A stretch of 64,000 nucleotides of DNA from DASPHG01 sp963748315 (lineage in GTDB: Bacteria > Actinomycetota > Thermoleophilia > Solirubrobacterales > Thermoleophilaceae), in the NCBI GenBank assembly GCA_963748315.1, contig CAVVIK010000006.1, positions 806,001 through 870,000 on the forward strand, in the 5' to 3' direction. Each line of letters begins with the position of its first letter. Position 1 is the first letter of the stretch. Shown one piece after another: positions 37,324-46,616 of the stretch. Below the pieces are notes generated by a model that was not told where the DNA came from, did not search any database, and saw nothing but the letters and a program-made list of their open reading frames with translations. The position numbers and the translations under genes were made by a program.

Positions 37324-38067
37324 TCAGTCATCCGGATACTCGTCCTTGCGCCAAGCACGCGGCGGGGCGTCGTGCAAGGGCGTCGGCGTGCGCTCGAGCA
37401 GGGACGTGTAGTACGGCGCGACGAACGGGTCGGGTGCGCTCACCGTGTACGTGTGGTACACGGTCCCGTTCTCCCGCGCGAACACGATGAAGCTCGGGTT
37501 CTCGCGCAGGCCATCCTCGAGCTTCGCGCCGACCATCTCCGACCACTCCTGGAGCCAGTCGGGTGGATCGGCGACCATCTCCTGAATCTCCGGGATCTCC
37601 TTCGCCTGCTCGGGGGTGAGGGCGAGCCCGAAGTCGAAGGCGAAGTCGGTCCCGTTGGTCGAGACGTATGGGAACTGCCACCCCATGCGCTCCCTGTAGG
37701 CCGTCAGCCGGTCGATCGGCGCGCGCGAAAAGCAGATGAACGTGACGTCACGATGGCTCAAATGCAGACGAGGACTGTCGAACTCGTCACCCAGGTTCGT
37801 GCACCCCGGACACGCCCCGTTCTCGTAGTCCGGCCCGTACATGATGTTGTACGCCAGGAGCATCGAGCGGCCCTCGAAGAGCTCCTCGAGCGTCTTCTTC
37901 CCGTCCTGGGTGTCGAATGTGTATTCCTTTTCCACCGGGACCCACGGAAGGTCTCGCCGCTTCTCGGTGACTTTCTGGCCGAGCTCGGCATGCTCCGCCT
38001 CGAGCTTCGCCAGCTCGTCGCGGGCCGCCTGCCACTCGTCCCGGCTTCCGACTGCGTGCTGCGTCAT
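37324..38067 (-). CDS. DUF899 thioredoxin-like protein
   Basis: A 247-residue DUF899 protein with a thioredoxin/peroxiredoxin-like fold. Conserved parts are LPWVPVEKEYTFDT, LAYNIMYGPDYENGACPGC (the putative redox Cys pair CPGC), FICFSRAPIDRL, GWQFPYVST and NPSFIVFARENG. ATG 38067 is supported by AAGGAGAT about 6 nt upstream; the open frame further upstream lacks similarity. First gene of the pair with DUF2182 and divergent from the acyl-CoA synthetase. Confidence 0.88.
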   Translation of the reverse strand: MTQHAVGSRDEWQAARDELAKLEAEHAELGQKVTEKRRDLPWVPVEKEYTFDTQDGKKTLEELFEGRSMLLAYNIMYGPDYENGACPGCTNLGDEFDSPRLHLSHRDVTFICFSRAPIDRLTAYRERMGWQFPYVSTNGTDFAFDFGLALTPEQAKEIPEIQEMVADPPDWLQEWSEMVGAKLEDGLRENPSFIVFARENGTVYHTYTVSAPDPFVAPYYTSLLERTPTPLHDAPPRAWRKDEYPDD

Positions 38068-38160
38068 GGGATCTCCTTTCTCGGCGCTTTCCCTGTTGAC
38101 CGGCTCGGGAACCGAAACTAATCGCCCTTGAGCTTGACTTGCAGGTCGGAGTAGTGTCGG

Positions 38161-39732
38161 TTGCAGGTGGATACCGCCGTACACCGGACGTACGCGGAGG
38201 CTCGCGAGCAGCATCGTTGGGTGGTGCCCGACCGCTACAACATCGCGGCGGACGTCTGCGACAAGCATCCGGACGACAAGCTCGCCATGGTCTTCGAGGA
38301 CTTCCGCGGGAATCAGCGCGAGGTCCTCTGGGGCGAGCAGCGCGCCCTCGCCAACCGCGCCGCCAACGTCCTTGCGGCCCACGGCGTCGAGCGCGAGGAC
38401 CGGGTCGCGATCTGCGCTCCCGCCTCACCCGAGACGGCGGCCTTCTTCCTCGGCACCTGGAAGACCGGCGCCATCCTGCTGTCGCTTTCGGTCCTCTACG
38501 GCGACGAGGGAATTCGACATCGGCTCAGGGATTCCGAACCACGCGTCCTCGTCACCGACTCGGAGAACGTCGGGCGGATGCCGAGCGACCTCGTCGACGA
38601 CGTCCTCGTGCTCGACGATGATCTGCTCGCCGGCGCCGACGACCGGTTCGACACGGCGGATACCGGGCCCGACGATCCGGCACAGCTCTATTACACGTCG
38701 GGGACGACCGGGCTCGCAAAGGGCATCCTTCACGCCCACCGCTACATCCTCGGCCACGAGGAATTCACGTACTGCCACGAGGTGAGGGACGGCGAGCTCT
38801 TCCACGGCATGGGGGAATGGGCGTGGGCGGCGGGCATCGCCCCGCTGCTCGGGCCCTGGCGGCTCGGCGCGACCCAGTTCGTCTATGCCCGCGAAGGGGG
38901 CTTCGATCCCCACCGCCAACTCGAGGTTCTGTCACGCCATGGCGTGACGAACGTCTTCACGACGCCGACGGCGATGCGGGCGATGATGGCGATCGGAGAC
39001 GCCGGCGAGCGCTATCCGCAGCAGTTCCGCCGCGTCTGCTCGGCCGGCGAGCCACTCAACCCGGAGGCGATCCGCTGGTTCCGCGACCAGTACGGGGTCA
39101 CGGTGCTCGACTACTACGGACTCAGCGAGTCCTACCCGCTCTGCGCCAACTACCCCTTCATGGAGGTGCGCGAGGGCTCGATGGGCAAGCCGATGCCCGG
39201 CTGGGACGTCCAGATCCTGGATGAGGACGAACAGCCGGTCGGGGTCGGTGAACGCGGCGAGATCTGCCTGCGGGCCCGCACCAACCCGCACTATCCGCTC
39301 GGGTACTGGCGAAACGAGGAGGCAACCCGCGAGGACTTCGACGGCGACTGGTTCCACACCAAGGACGCGGCCGAGCGCGACGAGGACGGCTACTTCTGGT
39401 ACTCGGGCCGCGCCGACGACGTGATCATCTCCGCCGGTTATCGGATCGGCCCCTTCGAGGTCGAGTCCGCCTGTATCGAGCATCCGTCGGTCATGGAGGC
39501 GGCCGCCGTCGCCTCTCCCGAGGACAAGCGCGGTCACGTCGTCAAGGCCTTCGTCGTGCTGTCTGAGGGGGCGGAACCGTCAGACGAGCTCGCCGACGAC
39601 ATCAAGAGCTTCGTCCGCGGTCGGCTCAGCGCGTACGCATATCCGCGCAGGATCGAGTTCGTCGAGGGGTTGCCGAAGACGCTCACAGGCAAGATCCGCC
39701 GAATCGAGCTGCGCGAATCCGAGCGGCGATAG
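38161..39732 (+). CDS. Acyl-CoA synthetase (AMP-forming)
   Basis: ANL-superfamily ligase of 523 residues, closest in layout to medium-chain acyl-CoA/acetyl-CoA synthetases. The P-loop A3 motif is YYTSGTTGLAKGI, A5 is YGLSESY, A7/A8 include GDWFHTKD and SAGYRIGPFEVE, and the C-terminal catalytic Lys is in KTLTGKIRR. It activates a carboxylate to acyl-AMP and transfers it to CoA; the chain length cannot be told from sequence alone. TTG 38161. The DUF1801 gene starts at the base after its stop. Confidence 0.9.
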   Translation: MQVDTAVHRTYAEAREQHRWVVPDRYNIAADVCDKHPDDKLAMVFEDFRGNQREVLWGEQRALANRAANVLAAHGVEREDRVAICAPASPETAAFFLGTWKTGAILLSLSVLYGDEGIRHRLRDSEPRVLVTDSENVGRMPSDLVDDVLVLDDDLLAGADDRFDTADTGPDDPAQLYYTSGTTGLAKGILHAHRYILGHEEFTYCHEVRDGELFHGMGEWAWAAGIAPLLGPWRLGATQFVYAREGGFDPHRQLEVLSRHGVTNVFTTPTAMRAMMAIGDAGERYPQQFRRVCSAGEPLNPEAIRWFRDQYGVTVLDYYGLSESYPLCANYPFMEVREGSMGKPMPGWDVQILDEDEQPVGVGERGEICLRARTNPHYPLGYWRNEEATREDFDGDWFHTKDAAERDEDGYFWYSGRADDVIISAGYRIGPFEVESACIEHPSVMEAAAVASPEDKRGHVVKAFVVLSEGAEPSDELADDIKSFVRGRLSAYAYPRRIEFVEGLPKTLTGKIRRIELRESERR

Positions 39733-40095
39733 ATGGGCACTCCCTCTCAGCAGATAGACGCGCGGATCGAGGAGCTGGGCGACTGGCGCGGCGAGACGCT
39801 CGCTCGGATCCGCGCTCTGATCAAGGACGCCGATCCCGAGGTCGTCGAGGAGTGGAAGTGGAGAGGCGTGCCGGTGTGGGAGCACGCCGGAATCATCTGC
39901 ACCGGCGAGACGTACAAGCAGGTCGTGAAGATGACCTTCGCCAAGGGCGCGTCGCTGGAGGACCCCTCGGGTCTGTTCAACGCCAGCCTCGAGGGCAACA
40001 CCAGGCGCGCCATCGACATCCACGAGGGCGACGAGATCGACGAAGAGGCGTTGAAGGCGCTGATCCGCGCCGCCGTGGCTCTGAACACGACTTAA
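39733..40095 (+). CDS. DUF1801 (YdhG-like) protein
   Basis: A 120-residue DUF1801 protein: IRALIKDADPEVVEEWKWRGVP, WEHAGIICTGETYKQVVKMTF and SLEGNTRRAIDIHEGDEID follow the family. Cytoplasmic, function unknown. The start codon directly follows the acyl-CoA synthetase stop, which implies translational coupling. Confidence 0.85.
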   Translation: MGTPSQQIDARIEELGDWRGETLARIRALIKDADPEVVEEWKWRGVPVWEHAGIICTGETYKQVVKMTFAKGASLEDPSGLFNASLEGNTRRAIDIHEGDEIDEEALKALIRAAVALNTT

Positions 40096-40182
40096 CACAG
40101 CCCGTGATTAGGGCGTCCTGCTCTGGGCATCCCGACAAGAACGGGCGGGGGTAGGACACCCCAACTACAAGGAGGAGTACCC

Positions 40183-40746
40183 ATGCTCAGGATGAGCAAG
40201 CTGTTCGTCGCATGCCTCGTGACAACGGCAGGACTCGCGGCGAGCGCCGGACCGGCGTCCGCTCAGAACCAGGAAGGTCTCGTAAACGTCGCAGTCGAGG
40301 ACGTCACCGTGCAGTTGCCGATCTCGATCGCAGCGAACGTCTGCGACCTGAACGTCGTGGCGCTCGGAGAGCTCCAGGACGCGGGCAGCGCGTGCGTGGC
40401 GACTGCCGACTCGGCTGCGTCAGCAGGCGCGACGCCGGGTGGCGGATCCACCAACCAGGAAGGTCTCGTGAACGTCCTGATCGACGACGTCGTCGTCCAG
40501 GTGCCCGTCGCCGTCGCGGCGAACATCTGCGACGTCAACGTGGTCATCCTCGGCAACGTGCTCGACGACAGCACCGCGTGCGTCGCGGTCGCCGACTCGG
40601 ACGCCCAGGCCGGCGGAGGTGGCGGTGGAAACACCGGTGCGAACGCCGCGGCGTTCGATCCCGTTCAGATCGTCGCGGACATCGGGCTGACGTTGCTCGA
40701 CAACGATCCGACGACGACGACCGGAATCCCGATCGTCAGCATCTGA
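40183..40746 (+). CDS. Secreted chaplin-like protein with tandem duplicated module
   Basis: 187 residues with a clear signal peptide (cleavage after ASA-type site near residue 27). Two modules of about 50 residues follow (28-78 and 91-141), each reading QEGLVNV...DV.VQ.P...AAN.CD.NVV.LG...CVA.ADS with one Cys pair. The pattern (short hydrophobic beta-prone module, two Cys, VPV/AANxC) resembles streptomycete chaplins, which coat cell surfaces as amyloid. The separate modules are linked by Gly-rich spacers. A strong AAGGAGGAG precedes ATG 40183. Chaplin-like function is inference. Confidence 0.6.
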   Translation: MLRMSKLFVACLVTTAGLAASAGPASAQNQEGLVNVAVEDVTVQLPISIAANVCDLNVVALGELQDAGSACVATADSAASAGATPGGGSTNQEGLVNVLIDDVVVQVPVAVAANICDVNVVILGNVLDDSTACVAVADSDAQAGGGGGGNTGANAAAFDPVQIVADIGLTLLDNDPTTTTGIPIVSI

Positions 40747-40768
40747 CGAGGGAGTGAGTCAGTTGCGG

Positions 40769-40794
40769 GACGGGCGGGGACGACCCCGCCCGTC
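40769..40794. terminator. Perfect 11-bp hairpin
   Basis: GACGGGCGGGG pairs exactly with its complement around the loop ACGA. It sits 23 nt after the chaplin-like stop and before the protease. No T run follows, so it may act as a processing or stability element as well as an attenuator. Confidence 0.6.
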
Positions 40795-40846
40795 GCCGCG
40801 ACGTGGCCCCTCGTCAACCGCTCTCCCGAGGCGTATCTTTTGGCGG

Positions 40847-42625
40847 GTGCACGGACGCCGTCTCGCACGGCTCGCACTCCCTCTCCTCGCGTCTATCGCG
40901 CTGCTCCCGCCTGCCCTCTCCCAGGGAGAGGGCGCCCACACGTCGGTCGTCGGCGGCACGGCAGCCGAGTCGGGCGAGTACCCGTGGCAGATCGCGCTGC
41001 TCAAGAAGCAGGGCAACAGCCTCTACTTCATCTGCGGCGGAACGTTGATAGCTCCTCAGCGTGTCGTGACTGCCGCGCACTGCACGAGCGGCAACGCCGA
41101 CAGCCTGAAGGTGCTCGTCGGCACCCAGCTCTTGAGCTCCGGCGGATCGATCCTGAACGTCTCGAGCTACGCCGACCATCCGAGCTACAGCTCGAGCACG
41201 AGCCGTTTCGATGCCGCGGTGCTGCAACTGTCGTCGTCGGGGACGGCCGCCGGCGGCGAAACGCTGCAGCTCATCGGCGAGGAGGGCTCGGCCGACGACG
41301 CACTGTGGGCGCCCGGCGACGACTTCGCGATCTCCGGCTGGGGATCCACGTCCGAGGGCGGAAGCATCCCCAACCAACTCCGGGAGGCTCGCGTCCCGCG
41401 CGTCGCCGACGGGACCTGCGACAACAGTGACTACTACGGCAGCGAATTCGACGCAGGAACGATGGTCTGCGCCGGCTTCGACGCCGGCGGAGTCGACACA
41501 TGCCAAGGGGACTCGGGAGGCCCGCTCGCCGCGTCCACACAGGACCCTCTGCCGACGAGCGAGAGCGACCCGTCTGAGTGGCGGCTCGCGGGGATCACGT
41601 CGTGGGGCCTCGGCTGCGCGCGGCCGAAGAAGCCGGGCGTGTACACGCGCGTCGCGGCGCCGGCGATCCGCGATTGGATCCTCGGCACGAATCCCCTCTT
41701 CGCGTTGACCGTGTCGGTCACCGGAAGCGGCAACGGCACGGTCACGAGCACCGACGGCAACATCGATTGTCCGCCCGACTGCTCGTTCGGCTACGACAGT
41801 GGCGACGTCGTAACCCTGAATGCGAACGCCGCTTCAGGATCCGCATTCACGGGCTGGAGCGGCGCGTGCTCGGGCAGCGGCGGGTGCACGGTCACGATGA
41901 CTCAGGCGCGCAGCGTCACGGCGCAGTTCACGAATACGTCCCCGACGCCGACCATGCGCACGCTGACCGTCACGAAGGCGGGCGGCGGAACGGGGACGGT
42001 GACGAGCAGCCCGGTCGGGATCAACTGCGGCAGCGACTGCTCGCAGAGCTACACCGACGGCACCTCGGTGACGCTCACGGCGGCGCCGGCATCGGGATCG
42101 AACTTCGCCGGATGGGACGGGGAGGGCTGCTCCGGCACGGGCACGTGCACCGTGTCGATGACCCAAGCCCGCGACGTGACGGCCACCTTCGGCACACAGA
42201 CGCAATCGCCGATCACGCCGCCGCCCGATGATGGGCCGCGCCCGACGGAGCCCACGCCCGACGAGCCGCCGACCACGGCGGACGACACGCCGCCCGTCGC
42301 CGCGATCGCGAGCAACCGCCTGCGTATGAACGATCGCGGCTTCGTGAAGGTCCGGATCGACTGCGCCGACTCGCCCGAGGACTGCCTCGGCGAAGTCGAG
42401 GTGCGGCTGCGGCTACCGGGTGACGACGCCCGCACCAGGGTCGGCCATGCCGAGTTCGACATCGCGGCAGGTGAGAGCCACCGGGTGAAGCTGCGGCTCA
42501 GGCGGCGCGCCCGGCGCTTCGTCCGACGCGAGGACCAGGTGCGGGCGAAGGTCGTCGCGCACGTTCACGACGCCGCGGGCAACACCGACAAGCTCCGCAA
42601 GAAGCTTCTGCTCAGCCTCGCCTAG
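40847..42625 (+). CDS. Secreted trypsin-like serine protease with two B-repeat domains
   Basis: Signal peptide (RLARLALPLLASIALLPPALS), then an S1 protease domain: activation site VVGGTAAESGEYPWQIAL, His in VTAAHC, Asp in FDAAVLQL, Ser in GDSGGPL. Two copies of a 75-residue InlB B-like repeat follow (SVTGSGNGTVTS...CTVTMTQARSVTAQF and a close variant), then a Pro/Thr linker and a basic beta domain. I prefer GTG 40847 to GTG 40754 because the latter would translate through the strong hairpin and add a long Arg-rich lead before the signal peptide. Secreted, activity on proteins inferred. Confidence 0.88.
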   Translation: MHGRRLARLALPLLASIALLPPALSQGEGAHTSVVGGTAAESGEYPWQIALLKKQGNSLYFICGGTLIAPQRVVTAAHCTSGNADSLKVLVGTQLLSSGGSILNVSSYADHPSYSSSTSRFDAAVLQLSSSGTAAGGETLQLIGEEGSADDALWAPGDDFAISGWGSTSEGGSIPNQLREARVPRVADGTCDNSDYYGSEFDAGTMVCAGFDAGGVDTCQGDSGGPLAASTQDPLPTSESDPSEWRLAGITSWGLGCARPKKPGVYTRVAAPAIRDWILGTNPLFALTVSVTGSGNGTVTSTDGNIDCPPDCSFGYDSGDVVTLNANAASGSAFTGWSGACSGSGGCTVTMTQARSVTAQFTNTSPTPTMRTLTVTKAGGGTGTVTSSPVGINCGSDCSQSYTDGTSVTLTAAPASGSNFAGWDGEGCSGTGTCTVSMTQARDVTATFGTQTQSPITPPPDDGPRPTEPTPDEPPTTADDTPPVAAIASNRLRMNDRGFVKVRIDCADSPEDCLGEVEVRLRLPGDDARTRVGHAEFDIAAGESHRVKLRLRRRARRFVRREDQVRAKVVAHVHDAAGNTDKLRKKLLLSLA

Positions 42626-42698
42626 TGGTTGCATTCGCGCCGCGCAGAGCGTTGAATTGCGACCGGATTCGCAATCGCCTCCGGAGAGGAGAGACAGC

Positions 42699-43187
42699 AT
42701 GGGGCGCTTTGACATAAGTCCCGAGGTGGCCGACGAGTTCCGGACGAAGTTCCGCGAGGCGGTCATGCCGCATGTCAGCGAGGACATCCTCGCCGTCGGC
42801 ACGTTCCGGACGACCGGCTCGGGTACGAAGTTCGCAGTCAGCAAGCTGCAGGCGGGAGCGGCGGTCTATGGCGCCGTATCGAAGCTCGGACGAGCCCGCG
42901 CCGGCGGTCTGCCCAATACGTTCCTGCTGGTGGTGACGCCGACCAAGCTGCGGGCGTTCAAGTACAAGCTCAAGGGCCGCGGCGTGGACGCGAAGCAGGA
43001 GGTCGCCGTATGGGACCGCACTGGCCTCACGGTTAAGACCGACCGGCTCCAGACGACGTCGCGCGTCACCCTCGAGTGGCCTGAAAGCGGCGACAAGCTC
43101 GTCTGCGACAAGGACGGCATGGGCGACAACCCGTGGGCGGACGACGTCGTCCGTGTGCTCGAGTCGGGGCCGCAGGTGACCGCCTGA
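42699..43187 (+). CDS. Hypothetical cytoplasmic protein
   Basis: 162 residues, ATG 42699 with GGAGAGGAGAG upstream. No signal peptide. It contains a long beta-rich part (FLLVVTPTKLRAFKYKLKGRG, QEVAVWDRTGLTVKTDRLQTT) resembling a PH-like or bPH-type domain found in small actinobacterial proteins. Similarity is only by pattern. It faces the large cyclase gene tail to tail with one base between the stops. Confidence 0.6.
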   Translation: MGRFDISPEVADEFRTKFREAVMPHVSEDILAVGTFRTTGSGTKFAVSKLQAGAAVYGAVSKLGRARAGGLPNTFLLVVTPTKLRAFKYKLKGRGVDAKQEVAVWDRTGLTVKTDRLQTTSRVTLEWPESGDKLVCDKDGMGDNPWADDVVRVLESGPQVTA

Positions 43188-43188
43188 G

Positions 43189-46100
43189 TTAGCGCCGCGC
43201 GGCGGCCGCGACTGTTGAGAGCCGCTCCGCGTGGCCGGTTGCGCCGATCTCGACGAAGAGCCGGTGCGCTTCCCCGATCTCGCGGGCGTGCCGCTCGTCG
43301 TCCCCGAGTAGGTGCGCCAGGTCGGCGAGCCGCTCGTGGGCGATCGGCTCCCAGGCCCTCAGGCCGAGGACGCCGCTTACCTCCAGCGCGCGCGCGACGG
43401 CCGCCTCGATCTCTTCGGCTGCGTCCGCCCCCGTCGATTCGAGGAGGATGCGCGCGCGCATCAGCTGCCCATCGATCTCGAGGTGGCGCTGACTGCGGCC
43501 GGCGGCGACACTCGCGAGCGCTTCGCCCACCAGCCGTCGTGCCTTCTCCGCATCTCCCAAGCCAAGGTGCGCTTCGGCGAGCACGATCAGCCGGAGCGCC
43601 TCACCCTCGACCGCACTCCGCTGGTCTCGCGAGATCTTGAGAGAACGGTTGAGCGCCTCGACCGCTTGCGCGTGGTGGCCGAGCAAGCTCTCCGTCCAGC
43701 CCACCCACAGCCATGCCCACGAGCGCGAGAAGGCGTCGCCGATCCGGTCGGCGCTCTCGAGGAACTGCTGGGCATGTGCGTGTGCTGCGTCCGGTTCGCC
43801 GCGCATCCAAGCGAGCCAGCATTCGAAGCTGTGGACCCAGCCTGATGTTTCCGTGTCGGAGGCTTCACGCGCGAGCCGCATCCCCTCAGCGGTGAGGCTG
43901 CGGGCCTCGTCCAGCTTGCCCAGGCCTCCGACGAGCGCTCCCTTGAACGCGTGTGCGAACGCCGCCGGCGACCGGATCGTCACGCCCGCCCCGAACGTGG
44001 CGTCGCCGCCTGCAAGCTCGATGGCCCGATCGAGCACTGCCAGCGCCTTCTGGTGTTCCCCGATGCAGAACAGCGCGTATGCGCCCGTGCCCGACATCAC
44101 CGTCACGAGCGCGGGGTCGCCGGACTCCTCGGCCAGGGCGATCGCCTGGAGCGTGAGCTCCGCTGCGGCGTCGAGCTCGCCGTCGCTGACGCCCTTGATC
44201 TGGCCGTAGCTGGCGAGCAGGATTGCGCGTGCGTGCATGTCCCCCGCGTTCGTCGCCATCCGCTCGGCCTCGACGAACATTTCGTGCGCGTCCTCCGACG
44301 AGATTCCGAGGCGCCAGCCGTACTGCAGGATGAGGTTGCGGGCAGTCAGCCCGAGCGTGATCGTCTCCGGGGACTCGGGCAGAGCGCTCGTGAGTTCCTG
44401 GACGCGCTGCCAGTGCGTCAGCGAGTGGGCCGGGTCGTTCGTGCCCGCCCACGCCGCGGCACGCGCATGCCACGTCGCTGCCTCGAGCTCCTCCCCGGCG
44501 GCCTCCCAGTGCTGAGCCAGGAGGGCGGACCGCTCGTCGAGCAGATCCGGGTAGTGGTCAGCCGTCGCCCGGGCGACAGCGGCGTGGACAGCTGCGCGCC
44601 GCTCGCCGAGTTGTGAGCGGTAAGCCACCTCCTGGGTGAGCGGGTGCTTGAACGCATAGACGGCGTCGGGATAGAGCTCCTGCTCGTAGACGAACTCGCT
44701 CGCGACGAGTTCGTGCAGCGCCTCTTCGAGCTCCCCGGTGTCGAGTTCGACGACCCCTCTCAGAATCGGCTCGGGGAAGTCCTTCCCGATCACGGCCGCC
44801 GCTTGCAGGACGCGCTTCTCTCGCTCCTGCAGCCGGTCGATGCGGGCCGAGAGCACCGTCTGGACGCTCGCCGGGACCGCGGCCTCCTCGATTAGGCGGA
44901 CGAGCCGATAGCTGCCGCGCTCGCCCTCGAAAGTGCCGTTTTCCACCAGCGACTGCACGACTTCCTCGATGAAGAACGGGTTGCCGCCAGTGCGGTCGCA
45001 GATCAGATCCGCAACGCCGTCCAGGGAGGCGTCCGCGCCGAGCAGGTCGGCGAGCAGCTCCTCGGTTGCCTCGGGGCCGAGCGGAGCCAGTGCGATCTGG
45101 CGGTAGAACGACTTCGACATCCACGGTGCGCGGTATTCGGGCCGGAAGTTCAGAATGGTGAGGCTGCGGGTGCCCTGACTCGCCTCGATGTGGTTGGCGA
45201 GGAACGCCTCGCTCGCCGGGTCGATCCAGTGGAGGTCTTCGAACAGGTTGACGCCGGGGACGCGCGCGCTCTGAGCGCGAATCAGCCGCTTGATGGCCGC
45301 AAGCAGACGGCGCTGGCGCGCCTCCGGATCCATGCGCGGGCTGGGCCGGTCCGGATCCGACACCGCCAGGAAGTCGAATATCAGCGGCAGGTCGTCGGCG
45401 AAGCTCTCGTCCAGGAGGAGCAGCTTGCCCGCAATCCGTTCGCGCGAGATCTGGTCCGAGTCCTGCTCCGAGATGTCGAAGTACGCGCGCATGAACTCGA
45501 GGACGGGCATCAGCGGCACGGACTTCGTATGTGCGTGGCCGGAGGCGTGGTAGACGGGCATCCCGGTCGCTCGCGCGCGTTGGACGAACTCGTGGCACAG
45601 CCGGCTCTTACCGACGCCGGCCTCGCCGACGATGCCGATGACCTGCGGCTCGCCTGCAGCCGCTCGCTCGCGCGCCTGCTCGAGCGCCTGCATCTCCTCC
45701 GTCCGTCCCACGAACCGCGAGAACCCACGCGCGCGGGACACGTCCAGGCGACCGCGCGCCGCGCCGATGCCGGTCAGCTCGTGCACGTGCACCGGGGCGC
45801 TCACGCCCTTCACGTGAAACTCGCCGAGATCGTTCAGCGCCAGATATCCACCCACCAGCGACGCCGCGTCCTGGGCGACGTAGATCTTCCCGGGCTCGGC
45901 GAGCGACTCCATCCGCTGGGCGAGGCCGACCGTGTGGCCGACGGCCGTGTACTCCATCGCGAGGTCCTCGCCGATCGTTCCCACCACGACCTCGCCCGAG
46001 TTGAGCCCCATCCGGACGGAGAAGTTGAGGCTCTGCGTGCGGCGCAGCTCCGCCGCGTACTCGGCCAACTGATCGCGGAGATGAAGCGCGGCGTAGCACG

Positions 46101-46542
46101 CGCGCTGGGCATGGTCCTCGTGGGCGATCGGGGCGCCGAAGATCGCCATGATCCCGTCGCCCGTGAACTTGTCCACCGTGCCCTCGAAGCGGTGGACGCC
46201 GTCCGAGAGGATCGCGAAGAAGCGGTTCATGATCCGCGTCCACGCCTCCGCGTCGATCCGCTCGGCGAGGTCCATCGAGCCGGTCACGTCGGCAAATAGG
46301 ACGGTCACCTGCTTGCGCTCGCCCTCGAGCGCGAGCCGCGAGCTCCGAGTCTTCTCGACGTCCGGCTCCGGCGCGGGTCGGGGAGCGTTCAGCGAGTTAC
46401 CGCACGCGTCGCAGAACTTCTCGCCCGCCGGATGATGCGCCCCGCAGGTGGGGCACGTGATCTGCTCGAGGAGCGGGGTTGCGCACTCGGCGCAAAATCG
46501 TGCGCCCGACCGGTTGGGATGACCACATGAGGGACAGTCCAT
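43189..46542 (-). CDS. Zinc-ribbon class III cyclase–AAA ATPase–TPR regulator
   Basis: A 1117-residue signalling protein. Two zinc ribbons (CPSCGHPNRSGARFCAEC and CPTCGAHHPAGEKFCDAC) lead into a cyclase homology domain (about 75-235: VLFADVTGSMDLAERID, DKFTGDGIMAIFGAP), an AAA/STAND ATPase (Walker A GIVGEAGVGKSRL near 285, VNLFEDLHWIDPAS) and a long TPR-type C-terminus. Both metal Asp are kept, but the distal nucleotide motif reads VGHTVGLAQRME: the usual GDxVN Asp and Asn are His and Gly, so cyclase activity may be altered or lost. ATG 46542 is placed just before the first ribbon. Confidence 0.88.
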   Translation of the reverse strand: MDCPSCGHPNRSGARFCAECATPLLEQITCPTCGAHHPAGEKFCDACGNSLNAPRPAPEPDVEKTRSSRLALEGERKQVTVLFADVTGSMDLAERIDAEAWTRIMNRFFAILSDGVHRFEGTVDKFTGDGIMAIFGAPIAHEDHAQRACYAALHLRDQLAEYAAELRRTQSLNFSVRMGLNSGEVVVGTIGEDLAMEYTAVGHTVGLAQRMESLAEPGKIYVAQDAASLVGGYLALNDLGEFHVKGVSAPVHVHELTGIGAARGRLDVSRARGFSRFVGRTEEMQALEQARERAAAGEPQVIGIVGEAGVGKSRLCHEFVQRARATGMPVYHASGHAHTKSVPLMPVLEFMRAYFDISEQDSDQISRERIAGKLLLLDESFADDLPLIFDFLAVSDPDRPSPRMDPEARQRRLLAAIKRLIRAQSARVPGVNLFEDLHWIDPASEAFLANHIEASQGTRSLTILNFRPEYRAPWMSKSFYRQIALAPLGPEATEELLADLLGADASLDGVADLICDRTGGNPFFIEEVVQSLVENGTFEGERGSYRLVRLIEEAAVPASVQTVLSARIDRLQEREKRVLQAAAVIGKDFPEPILRGVVELDTGELEEALHELVASEFVYEQELYPDAVYAFKHPLTQEVAYRSQLGERRAAVHAAVARATADHYPDLLDERSALLAQHWEAAGEELEAATWHARAAAWAGTNDPAHSLTHWQRVQELTSALPESPETITLGLTARNLILQYGWRLGISSEDAHEMFVEAERMATNAGDMHARAILLASYGQIKGVSDGELDAAAELTLQAIALAEESGDPALVTVMSGTGAYALFCIGEHQKALAVLDRAIELAGGDATFGAGVTIRSPAAFAHAFKGALVGGLGKLDEARSLTAEGMRLAREASDTETSGWVHSFECWLAWMRGEPDAAHAHAQQFLESADRIGDAFSRSWAWLWVGWTESLLGHHAQAVEALNRSLKISRDQRSAVEGEALRLIVLAEAHLGLGDAEKARRLVGEALASVAAGRSQRHLEIDGQLMRARILLESTGADAAEEIEAAVARALEVSGVLGLRAWEPIAHERLADLAHLLGDDERHAREIGEAHRLFVEIGATGHAERLSTVAAAARR

Positions 46543-46616
46543 ACGCGAGCCCCGGGGCACTGCCCAGCGTAAACCCGTTTGCCGCAGCCTGCAGCCGATT
46601 TTCGTAAGGTCGCGCC

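Noticed and set aside
40754..40846. Upstream GTG 40754 as the protease start
   Set aside because: It would translate through the 11-bp hairpin and place about 30 Arg/Pro-rich residues before the signal peptide.
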